Shown piece by piece: positions 11,480 to 21,244 of a DNA stretch of 64,000 bases; the stretch's first letter is position 1; each line of letters starts with the position of its first letter. The stretch spans positions 45,989,469-46,053,468 of the forward strand of contig QVOM02000073.1 of NCBI GenBank assembly GCA_003586115.2, in the 5' to 3' direction. The translations under genes were made by a program, and so were the position numbers. This stretch comes from Salvator merianae (taxonomy: Eukaryota > Chordata > Lepidosauria > Squamata > Teiidae). Under the pieces are notes generated by a model, which worked only from the letters and a program-made list of their open reading frames with translations, searched no databases and was not told the origin of the DNA.

Positions 11480-11830
11480 TCCACATCTATTAAGTCAAAC
11501 GGTCATTGGTCTATGGAATTTACTACCAGAAGAGATGGTGACAGTAACCAGCCTGGATAGCTTTAAGAAAGGGTGAGATAAATTCATGGAGGTCAGCTGT
11601 ATCAAAAGCTGCTAGAATCGATGTCTAGGTACCACCTCCAGGTTGGAGAGACAAGCAAAATGCCTCTAAAGGCCATTTTCAGGAAGTTGAGAACAGGTAA
11701 AGGTTTGGCATTTGTGTTCTGCTTGAGAATGTCCAAAAGCAATTGATGGGCCACTGTGGGAGACAGGATGCTGGACTAGATAGACTGTGGCCTGATCCAG
11801 CAGGGCTTCTCTTGTGTTCTTATGTTCCAC
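11480..11830 (+). mobile_element. CR1-type LINE 3' end
   Basis: The order of signature words is that of squamate CR1/L3-type tails: TCTATGGAATTTACTACCAGAAGAG, GATAGCTTTAAGAAAGGGTGAGA, AAATTCATGGAGG, TACCACCTCCAGG, then GGGCCACTGTGGGAGACAGG, GCTGGACTAGATAGACTGTGG and GATCCAGCAGGGCTTCTCTTG. The coding remnant is broken. A shorter copy of the same tail lies at 51105-51262. Confidence 0.85.
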
Positions 11831-12368
11831 CATTCTGCCATGGAAGCCTTCAGCAAAAGAAAAAGAGACAATCCAGACTGGTTTCAGCTGGAACCTCTCG
11901 TCAAGGTCAAACAGGCAACTCCAGTGAATTCTAAGGGAATCTATCAGAGGAACCCTTCATTGCACTTTTTGTAAGCTCAAAATGTTGCTAGGAGGACTGT
12001 GAGATGATTTGCCAATGACTTCCGGACACAATTGTCCAAGAACACCCAGTTGTGAACTGACTGTGGCAATGTTCATGGCATGTATGATGAGATCAAGAAG
12101 GCTCTTGGACCATCCCAAGAAAAACAGTGTCAAGCATCCACAGGAACAATCATTACAGCCAAGGGCAAACAAATGGAAAGATGGACTGCATATTATTAGG
12201 ACCTCTATTCTCAGGAGAATGCCGTTGCTGTTGCCATGTTTGCAAAGATCAAGGACCTGCCCGTCTTGAAGGAACTTGGTGCCCTGCCTTCTCTAGACAA
12301 ACTAAACAAGGCAACAGACTCCCTTACTAGTGGGAAGGCTCCAAGGCATCCCATCTGAAGTAATCAAA

Positions 12369-12976
12369 GGGCCTTTTCGCACTGTAACGGTAGACCGTTC
12401 CAGTCCACTCGCTAGAACGGAGCGTTTGCACTGCCACAGGCGCGCGCCTCACCCGATCCTGACCGCTTCGTACCCGATCCGAACCCGAAGCTGGATAAGG
12501 CAAGACAACAAAAAAGATGTTTTCATCCCGACCTGCACGACGGAGCGAAGATCGGGCATGGTGCTTTCGCACTGTTTGCCTTGGCGTTGGGCGTGGCTGT
12601 TGCGGCTACGCATGCGCGCTCCACTGCTTCGCATCCGGGGTGCGAAGTTTCCGTATCCCGCTCCACTGCTTCATAACCCGGTACGATCTTCGTACCCGGG
12701 ATAGCCCTTTCGGCTGAGTAACCGAGCTGCCGTTACGAAGCCGGCTTTGTAACCAGCCCTCTGGGTACGAAGTAGGTGCAAAGGTGCAAAGTGGGTACGA
12801 AGCGGGTGCGAAGTGGGTACCGAACTAGCGGCTGCCATTCGCACTGTTCCCTCTGCTGGTCGGTTTCGGGTCCGTTCCGCTGGCCGGGAGTGCGAATGGC
12901 ACCGAGCATTCCCCAACCTCTCCAGTCCGAAGCCGACTACTGGGAACGGTCTACCGAGCTCAGTGCGAAAAGGCCC
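12369..12976. mobile_element. GGGCC-TIR transposon, form d, CpG-rich copy 2 (608 bp)
   Basis: Perfect 15-bp inverted termini: GGGCCTTTTCGCACT and AGTGCGAAAAGGCCC. Subterminal GGTAGACCGTTCC faces GGAACGGTCTACC near the other end. It interrupts the LINE frame exactly inside ...IPSEVIK|C..., so the empty site can be read from the protein frame. Flanks are AAA and AATG, a 2-3 bp duplication. The interior holds many GGTACGAAG-type short repeats (about 12680-12830). The reading frames of 66-124 codons inside lack known domains. Confidence 0.88.
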
Positions 12977-14195
12977 AATGTCAGCAAGGAAACTGCACTT
13001 GTTGGCTACCTACACAAGCTTCTTTGTCAAGGCTGGGAAAAAGTTACTGTGCCTCAGGATAGATGAGGAGCTAACATTGTTACATTAAGCTATGCCAAAG
13101 CTATGCCAGCCAGCTACAGAGGAACGTTCCTCTTGAACACTGTTGGGTAAGTATTTTCCTGAGTGGCTCTCCATAGGTTGCAGTTGCTTGCTGTTCAGGG
13201 GTACCCAGAGGTGTGGGGCGGTTTTAAAGTGGGGAGATCAATGCTGATGTGATCTTTACACTGCTTTCATTGAACTGGCAAAGAGCTTTGTTATGGTGAG
13301 GAGAGAAGGCTTTTTCATGCTACTACAGAAGATCAGCTTCCCACTCAGGCTTCTCAGAATGATAATGTCCTTCTATAAAGATATCCAAGGTACTGCCCAG
13401 TTTGATGGGCATCTTCTCATTCATCGTCAATTAACAGTAGAGAAAAACAAGGCTGTGAATTTGCTCCTACATTATTTGGAATAATTTTCTCTCTGCTACT
13501 TCAAAACACCTCCAAAATCTATGAAGATGGCATACATTTACACACAAGATGCATGCCTAAAAACCATGATCAAAATCCAGCATGTACTGATCTGCAAGCT
13601 ACTTTTTGCAGAAAATCCTGCCTTGACTTCACACCTGGTGGTTGCTCTCCAGAAATTCATCAGCAGCTTTGCACATGAGTGTAGTAAGTTCAGTTTAAGC
13701 ATAAATTTGGGGCAGGAAGTTTGTGATACCTCTAGAATCTATATCAACAATCACACCCTTGAAGTGGTGGAGAAGTTTACTTACCTCAGTAACTAGTGGT
13801 CTGTCCCTTGAAGCCAAACTCAGCAAATGCATTGGCAAAGCAGTGACTAGAATGGCAGGCCTTTCTGATAAGGTCTAGGAGAACTCTATGCTGACCACTG
13901 TCACTACTAAGATGGTGCTGGTCTACCAGGTTTGCATGCTTAACATGGTTCTATATGGGAGTGGCTTTATGTGTCTGCCAGGAATGCCATTTTAATTCTT
14001 TCCATCTTTGCACCTCTGTAGAATTCTGGGTATCACTTGTGTGGGGCAAGTTTCATATAAGGATGTTCCTGATAAAGCAAATATTCCAAGTATGTTTGCC
14101 CTGCTGACACAACTATGCTTAAACTGACCTGCCCGCATTAAAAGAATGAAAGTTGGCAGAATTCCTAAAGATGGGCTTTATGGAGAGCTTGTCAC

Positions 14196-14463
14196 TAGAG
14201 ATCTGCAACTGCTTTTTTTGTGTTCAATGTGAACAAGAGCTGGTTCAGTTTGATTTGAACATCTTCAAACATGTTTGAAAAAATAATGGAAAAGGCCCTT
14301 TTAAAGGGCAGAATAACATCAAACACAAATTGTTTGACTTGAACCATTTGTGTTCATGAATGGGTCTCTGTTCTGGTTTGAATTGAACCAGGACCTTTTG
14401 AACAGGGGCTGGTTCAATTCAGTGTGAACCACTTTGAACAGTTTGGTTTCAGGCATGAGGATG
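14196..14463. mobile_element. hAT-like insert in the LINE
   Basis: Starts TAGAGATCTGCAACTGC, matching the TAGAGAT terminus of the element at 3806, and has the same GGTTCA/TTGAAC-rich interior. The right terminus is decayed, so the end is set by where LINE sequence resumes. Confidence 0.5.
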
Positions 14464-14699
14464 ATCCACTCTTCCCTTCAAGGTTGACTGCAAGCAGGAC
14501 ATGATAGCACGTGATGTCAACCCAAAGACCTGGGGAATCAGTGGCATTTGATCATAGAACACGGTGAAAGACTATTTGGACAGCAACAAGGAAGAACAAA
14601 CAGCAGAGAATTCTGTGTGGAAAGAAAATATGCAGATACGAAAGGGAAACATCGGTTTAAGCTGGGACTGGTTCTACATTAATATGTACAAACTGCAAT

Positions 14700-15047
14700 A
14701 AGGCCTGCTTCTTCAGAAACGTGCTCCACAGCTGTACCAGGAACAGCTGGACTGCTCCTGGTACACTGTGTTTGCACCGCTTCTGGGTGCAAACGCAAAG
14801 CAGCGTGGCTGTGGCTGCAGAATCATGTGATGTTGCTGGTTGCCATGACAGCAGCCAGAAGTTTCCTGACCACTGTCATGGTGCAGGATGCCAGCAGAAC
14901 ACCAGCATTCACACTACTTATGCTGGTATCCTGCTTCCGGTCTGTTCTAAGGCTTCACAATGTAGATGGTCACCATGCTGTGAGGTTTCTTCGACCTCAG
15001 AACAGGATAATTATCCTGTTCTAAGTTTGGAAAGTGTGAACAGTCCC
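14700..15047. mobile_element. GGGCC-TIR transposon, form b, copy 4
   Basis: Left end AAGGCCTGCTTCTTCAG is degenerate; right end GGAAAGTGTGAACAGTCCC. A perfect 24-bp palindrome at 14999-15022 (AGAACAGGATAA and its complement) lies just inside the right terminus. GTTGCCATGACAGC at 14839-14852 and CTGTCATGGTGCAGG near 14873 are the X-box-like pair. Confidence 0.75.
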
Positions 15048-15943
15048 TTGATCTCCAAAACCAAACCAAACAACCAAAAACACAGGATGTAAACAATTGT
15101 TATTATGCTTTGAATTCCATTGATATGTTTGTTTGACTATAGCTTTTGAGCATATAAGGTGGAACGCAGACATATAAAAGATAATGCTAATGATTTGTGC
15201 TACTCCACTATTATTCTCAGCATAATGCCACAGAATTATCAATTGATAAAGTCAGAATCCATTTGAATTTGCATCCAAAATTATTTATTTCTGTTTGTTC
15301 CGTACCTTGGAGAATTTTTACTCACAGTATCGATTTAAGAAATTGCAGGGTTGCAATTCACATTTCACTTTCATTTTCTCACCTTTTTCTTCTCAAGTGT
15401 GTGTGGGGAATGCTGCATCCAAAGATCAAAAGAAAGGGAACTTAAATGATACTTTTTAGTTTTGGAGCATTTGAGAGACACAAAAAAAGTAGATTTGAGC
15501 CACGGTACAGTCCCATGAAAAGTACAGAAGTATTTTTTACCACCTGCAACTTTCAGATGTGATGCATTTTGCCTATAAATATGTACAATTCCCAACCCAG
15601 GAAAATGATTAATATCCACTATCACAATCCAGGATTTATAATATTTTATAACATTTGCTTTTGGTGCCTCCTTGTGGAAGACACATGTTATAGTTATGTA
15701 TTAGCAGATCTGCAAGATGAGGCTCAGACTAGAGAAGTAAACAGGTGTTTTTGGAGAGTCAAAAATGTTAATACCTATAACCATTTGCTAAGAGAATATA
15801 AAGAGGACACATGCATATTTGTTATATATTATGACATTTAAGAGCTGGATGCCCAGCAATGGGGACAATTTGTCATTTTTTATTTCCACTCACCACACAG
15901 TATACAATATATCCTTGGGCTGAGCCAGTTTATTATGGACACT
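15048..15943. other. No gene recognised
   Basis: AT-rich sequence with frames up to 90 codons and no recognised domain. Confidence 0.4.
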
Positions 15944-16466
15944 AGAGCTGTTTACATTTTCACATGTTAGTGTGGAACATGGAGCACCCCTCCTGGCCCC
16001 AATCAGCAATTGTCCACATGATGGCTGTTGGTTTCAGCCTAACACTGGAGGTTGGGAAACAAAGTTCTTGGCCTCTAAAGTTGCAGGCTTAGGTTTTTTG
16101 CAGTGCACTGCAAATGGTCTATTTCTGGAGACAAGATGTGCCAACCCAGTTCGAACTGAACAGAACCCCCCCCCCCAAATACAAAAGAGGCTGGTTTGAA
16201 TCAAACTGAACCAGGGGGTATTCATTCAAATGGGTCAGACCACTGAGTTTGATTTGAACCAGTTCGAGTTAGCCCACAACTGCTCTTTAAAAAAGGATTT
16301 TGCTAATGACTTTTAAAGGTAATTTTATTTCAAGCAGGTTTGCACCTGTTAGAGGTTTGAACTCAAACCGGGTCAAATCTATTCAACACAGTTTGAATTT
16401 GAGCTAACAGCATGTGGTTTGGTTCAATTTGAACCCAACCAGCAGTTTTGGGGTTGTGCATGTCTC
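15944..16466. mobile_element. Possible hAT-like element, decayed
   Basis: Starts near TAGAGCTGTTTACATTTT and ends TTGTGCATGTCTC, with a GGTTCGAACTGAAC/GAACCAG-rich interior like the element at 3806. Boundaries and duplication are not clear. An 11-base C run sits at about 16167-16177. Confidence 0.4.
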
Positions 16467-16469
16467 CAT

Positions 16470-18105
16470 TCTGGGGACATTTTAGGGAGTCTGGCAAAAT
16501 GCACCAGATTCTACAAGCCACTTGGCCTGGTCCACAGTCAGGAATGTGCAGGAGACTGTTTTAATGTGCTCTCCTGTTGGCATGCTCCCCAGTGGTCTCC
16601 CATCGGTACGCTCCCTGGGGCGGCAGCTGGTGCCCTCTGGACACAGTGTTTCCCAGGAGGCTGTGCCTCCTATAGGACTGGTCTAGCATGCATAGTCTCA
16701 GCCCCCCAATGCCAGAACTCAATTACTCAAGCAAAGCAACCAAATTATATGGATTTAACCTTTAATGGATAATTAAGGCTGCAATAGTAGAGTCATGAAT
16801 CTATCTCAGCTAAATGAGGAAAGCAAGAATTATCACGCAGGTAAAATACATAATAATTGTAGTCTTTGCCATCTGGTCCCAGCCCCAGGCAGGAGTTACA
16901 CGACTGCCCTAAGCATCATTCTTTTCCCGTCACTGTCCCAGCTGTGATCAATCTCGGTCCCATGAGTTGTGACCTTGACAGACGCAGCAGCCAGTACCAG
17001 GCGATGCCTCGAACATTCCAGCTGAAAGACCTCTTCTCTTGAAGAGACATTATCTAAGAATGACATAGCCAATACAATTCAGAGCAATAAAGCAAAGTAT
17101 GTATACAGTACTCAGCATGGCATGATTAATAAGGCTTACATGAAATAAATGAACACATATTTGACAGATTAATACCTGTTGTGGGTCCAAATATTTCTCC
17201 CCAGCTGCAAAGCATCCAAGAGGTATATGTAGGCATAGTGTAATCTATGACCCAATATCTAAGGTCTAGGCAAATAATATATAACTCCATACATGGTAAG
17301 CAGATATATGGCTATCTAGCTGGACAGTAGATAACCTATTGTAGTAAAGCCAATAAACTATGAATTTCACTTTGGAACGGCCTGGGCCTCTTGGCAAATT
17401 AGCCTTCTCTTTTCAGCCAGTTGCTAATTGCTTTTATAACCTTGCAATTGCAGTTTCACATTTTCCTTCTCGTCTCAACTCCATGATACCAACTGAACCA
17501 TTAACATTCTTTACAGGTCACTGGGATCTCCACTGCCCCTCTTACAGGCCTAATGAAATAGCAAGCTGCTAAACAGTGCCTCTTTGGATATAATAATCCC
17601 CATAATGCAATGCATAAAATCATGACAGGAACATGAGGCATGATTCTCCAACGGGAAATGGGACTGACACATAATCCATGTCTCCCAGTGGCCTTAGCTG
17701 TATATGAGAATGCACAATCAAAAAGAGCCCCAGACACTTTAAAAGAGCTGCTGTTACATTCTCAGCTCCCAATTTAGTGCAGAAAGATGAACCACTTCAG
17801 TGGCTCTGCTTTGATTAATCTTACGTGAATTATTTTTGACCTGTAGATTGGTGGGATCATACAGCCACATGCAAGAAATGAGATCTCAGTAAGAAGTATG
17901 CAGTGCTGGCCTGCAAACCAGAACTGATGGACAATGCAGGAGAGGCTGCTTGACAGCTGAAGAGGTTTGTTTCATTATATTGCACCTGAGTTTTGGTCTG
18001 TTAGGGATCAAAGTCTGGTGTGGCACAGTGAGAGGAGCTCAAATATGATGCTCTTATTGTTGTGCTGCCAAATTTACTGTCTATGTAAAACAAAAATACA
18101 GCCTA
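16470..18105. other. No gene recognised
   Basis: No exon, LINE frame or LTR boundary recognised. 16860-17600 contains CCCAGCCCCAGGCAGGAG and CCTGGGCCTCTTGGC words that could belong to an old LTR, but no termini were found. Confidence 0.35.
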
Positions 18106-18513
18106 TTAGGGAAGGTCTTGGAACCTGGGCATTCATATGAAATGTCTGGTTTCAGACCCCATTTTCTAGATATGTTGTCTGTGCACATTTTAGTGATGAG
18201 CACATCTGGGTATTTTGCTGGCATGAAATACCCGGATGTGTGTGATGTTGCTGCTGTGCATTCGCACCTGTCTTTATCAGCTGCTGCACATGCATGGTGG
18301 CCACAGCAAAGATGGCGGCTCCGCTCAGAAGGTAAGTAATAACACTATTTCATGAGAACCTGCCACAAGCATTAGGGTTCTTCTGAAATAGGCTATTGCA
18401 CATTTTAGGAGGGATATAGCAAAGCTATGGTGGGGTTGCCACAGACACGTGTGGCAATCCCATCCTAGTGGCACCATAATGGTGCTATATTGCCCCCATC
18501 TGGATGAGGCCTA
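18106..18513 (-). mobile_element. Possible non-autonomous DNA transposon, same family as 51776-52109
   Basis: The right end CCCCCATCTGGATGAGGCC, read in reverse, resembles the terminus at 51776. Internal GTGGCAATCCCATCCTAGTGGCACC in reverse resembles 52029-52075. A 15-bp stem (CACATCTGGGTATTT / AAATACCCGGATGTG, one mismatch) lies at 18201-18240. AAGATGGCGGC at 18310-18320 is a YY1-like motif. Confidence 0.4.
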
Positions 18514-18639
18514 AGAGGATTCTGGACAGGGAGCCTAGTTTTCTTTCTGCTCCAGGGTATAATGCCAGGATCTGCAAACATTTTACATTTGCAGGGGTCT
18601 ATGCTAAAGCCAGGAAGAGAGCACTTACTTTCACAGTAA

Positions 18640-18715
18640 AAAAAATGCATTCATTCATTCATAAAATATTTCTATCCCACCAGGGCAGATTGCAACAAAT
18701 CAGCAATAGATAATA
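18640..18715 (-). mobile_element. LINE 3' tail (L2-like)
   Basis: On the minus strand: CAATCTGCCCTGGTGGGATA, then GAAATATTTTATGAATGAATG, the usual end of lizard L2-like LINEs with a GAATG tail. Confidence 0.5.
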
Positions 18716-18731
18716 TCTCTGTGACTACCAG

Positions 18732-18975
18732 GTTTGCACTTTGTCATAACTCTCGTATCATAGCCATAGCGCAGCACCGTGACAGCTAACTGTTTGCACA
18801 TGGTGTGAGCCTGAATGCAGGCATCCAGGCATGAGCAGCCTTTGTGCAGTTTTGAACAGTGCCGAGAAGTGTGGTGTCATAGCGATGTAAAAGCAGCTCA
18901 AGTCTGTATGACCACACATGAGCACATGCCATGTGTTGTCATGATGCTGTGATACTGATGTGATACTAAAGCATG
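18732..18975. mobile_element. Possible decayed GGGCC-TIR transposon
   Basis: Left end AGGTTTGCACTTTGTC resembles the shared terminus. The interior has ATAGCGCAGCACCGTGACAGC. No right terminus or duplication seen. Confidence 0.3.
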
Positions 18976-19104
18976 GCATGGGCTGGCCTCGGACTTCCTA
19001 CAAATAGTGAAGCAAAGGAATGACAGGCAGAGGGAGCTCCAAAAACATTTCTTTTCAGCAGTCTTTTTTCTAATTAGATCCAGCTCCATTTCCCTTCCTA
19101 TACC

Positions 19105-19275
19105 ATTACTTTCAATTTGATTTTGCTCCTTTGTTCTTATGTTTTAACTATTTTTTTTTAAATCTTCTATTTTAATTGTTCTTTACTATATTGTTTTATC
19201 TGTTTATTGTTTATTGCCTTGAGACCTTGGTGAATGGTGGTATAAAAATCAAGAAATACAAATACAAATAAGTAG
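19105..19275 (+). mobile_element. LINE 3' tail (L2-like)
   Basis: The order TTTTAATTGTTCTTTACTATATTG, TTTATTGCCTTGAGACCTTG, GTGGTATAAAAATCAAGAAATA and then an ATACAAATA tail is the typical lizard L2-like 3' UTR (GCC(C/T)TGAG...GCGGTATAAAAAT). Confidence 0.55.
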
Positions 19276-20229
19276 AAAAATATGTTTGAGAGTAGAAATC
19301 GTCAGTGAATGTGCAAGGAAAGAGTTTTCATATTTTTTAAACATTACAGTTTCTCTAGAATGTTAGCATGCTGAATTTCCTAACAAGCATCACGTTTAAG
19401 TACATAGGAATTAAATCGATTTAATTCTGAAATTTTACCAAACGTACATTGCTTTCTTTAAGTCCTGTGACTGGCATCAAAATAAAAGCATTCCTTTGCA
19501 TAATCCCCACAACGGTACATGTAATTATTTATGAACATGAAAGGGGATAGGAATTACTGTAAATATTGTAAGAAGCACTCCCATGAGGTATGCAGGTCAT
19601 CTTATATAATACATTGGTTCTCCAAAGACCTTGCATGCTCAGTCATTCCAGTATTTACTTAGGCTGAGCAAGCAGAGTACATGCTTTCTCATTGCCTTGG
19701 AATGAAAAAGTTATTTTAGTATAACTCTAACACTCTCCAAAGTGCCCTGGAAATACCATCGGTTAATCATTTTCCTAAGGAATCTCCTATAGGATGCAGG
19801 AAGCAGTAGGGACTTTAAAGGTGGCAGAGAAAATATTTTGCTTTAACTATCAACGCTTAGCAGTCATTTCTTTTTTAGAACTAAACATCTGAAATGACCC
19901 TACTAAAATGGCTTCACAGCCTCCTTCATTTGTAGTATGGGTATCATACCCAGAGCTGCAGACCTTTCCCCCCGACCTAGTTATTTTTAAATGTCTTCAA
20001 AGTAAACATTAGGAGAACAACACTTTCTGCCTCTCTATTATCCTTGCTGATGGAGAAGTTCCATTCAAATAGTGTGGCCCTCTGTTTCATGGCATAAAAG
20101 GTTGCTTTGAACGTGGGGGATGAGGCCCGTGTCCAGAAGCCTTACAATGTTTGTGCAACCAATGTTCAGGTCCACTGACTCAAATGTATGGTTATGTCTG
20201 TTTTTCCTTCCGTGGGATCCACTACATCT
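19276..20229. other. No gene recognised
   Basis: AT-rich intergenic sequence; nothing recognised. Confidence 0.4.
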
Positions 20230-20420
20230 TTGACCATCTGGGGGTCTTTCTGCGCAGAAAGGCTTATGTTCAGAATTGTGTCCTGGAACAGTCAGGCCCA
20301 CTGATTCTGAACACAGGAAGGCGTGGGCAGGATCAGTGCCATCTGCATAACAAATTTGACCATTCCAATTTGGAATGGGGCCCCAAAGCCCAAGTTCCTG
20401 GTTCAGTATCACACTCTGTC
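20230..20420 (-). mobile_element. GGGCC-TIR transposon, form c fragment
   Basis: In reverse it reads like the right half of the copies at 47390 and 29028: CCCACGCCTTCCTGTGTTCAGAATCAGTGGGCCTGACTG then AAGCCTTTCTGCGCAGAAAGACCC. The other half is missing or unrecognisable. Confidence 0.5.
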
Positions 20421-20601
20421 TAAAGCAGATGGAGCCATACCAGTGGGGAATGGAGGCTCATAGATCCACATTAACGTGTGAATTTACAGGCGCAGATGTT
20501 TAATCTGAATTAAGAGCCTACGCAGAACAAAACTTGGAGTCCACTGCATCCTTGCTGCAATAAGAGCTGAACTTCATCTTAAACTTTGTATGCTGTGTAT
20601 G

Positions 20602-21239
20602 TGTTATGTCCCAGGCAGGCTATCAAACAGAGGTCTAGGCAAGCCTCAGTAACAGGGAAGTCCTTTTATTACCAGTCCGGATCACAACAGGGAGACAGCA
20701 GGAGTAGAGAAGCAAACAAAGCCGAAGGAGCAAGAGAAGCCGTAGTCAAAGTCCAGTCCAAGTTCAAACAGGGATGTAGTCACCGAAGCAAACAAAGTCC
20801 AGGGATTACGAGAAGCCGAAGTCAAAACACAGTCCAAACAAAGGGTCAAGGTTCTAGAAGCCAGGAGATCAGAGTAACAGAATGCACGGATGGAAAGCAG
20901 TTGCTGACCATGCCTGGGCTGCAGTTCCTGTGCTGTATTTATTCTGCAGGGTCATCTTCTCCCAGGTGTGAGCTTGGGTGTGGCCGGCTTCTGCTAGATT
21001 GCTTACACAAGCTCAGCTGAGCCCTGCGTTTGGCCCTTCTTCTTTCTATGGCTGGGGGAGGAATGTTTTCAGGAATCTCTGGAGTTTCCAAAACATCTCC
21101 TGCCGATGTTTGTGCTTCATCCTCTGGGATGGTGATAAGGTGTCTGGACTCTGTGCCACCTGGAGATGCCTGCTCAACATCTACACAGCTCTCAGGCTGA
21201 ACACCGCCCTCATCCTCAGAGTCCGAGGCACTCATAACA
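20602..21239 (-). mobile_element. Solo LTR of a retrovirus-like/Gypsy element (638 bp)
   Basis: Termini are TGTTATG and CATAACA, a 7-bp inverted repeat of TG...CA type. GTATG abuts both ends (20597-20601 and 21240-21244), an exact 5-bp target duplication. Orientation is minus: on that strand AATAAATA near 20940 is TATA-like, and an AATAAA polyadenylation signal follows near 20660-20670 (TTTTATT on +). No internal gag/pol sequence flanks it, so it is a solo LTR left by recombination. An open frame of ~100 codons fills the U3 part (separate finding). A 5-bp duplication fits Gypsy or some ERVs. Confidence 0.88.
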
Positions 21240-21244
21240 GTATG

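Larger units (their letters stand above)
11835..14640 (+). mobile_element. Endonuclease/reverse-transcriptase LINE, broken by two insertions
   Basis: Degenerate frames match the widespread non-LTR RT often mis-annotated as craniofacial development protein 2-like. In order: GNVHGMYDEIKKALGPSQ (about 12070-12120); KGKQMERW-AYY-DLYS; SGKAP...IPSEVIK ending at the insertion (12368); LLCQGWEKVTVPQD after it; REGFFMLLQKISFPLRLLRM (about 13300); LLFAENPALTSH with SFAHECSKFSLSINLGQEV; HTLEVVEKFTYLSN (about 13750-13796); later remnants of the LSLEA-L-K-IGKA and LYG-G regions. Stops and frameshifts throughout mark it as dead. It is split by the form d element (12369-12976) and a hAT-like insert (14196 to about 14463), after which DVNPKTWG-type sequence resumes. 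Clade not assigned with confidence (RTE-like or other). Confidence 0.8.

Noticed and set aside
12330..12704. 124-codon + frame
   Set aside because: Crosses the left boundary of the CpG-rich transposon, so cannot be one ancestral gene.
20586..21020. 144-codon + frame
   Set aside because: Antisense across the solo LTR; no domain.
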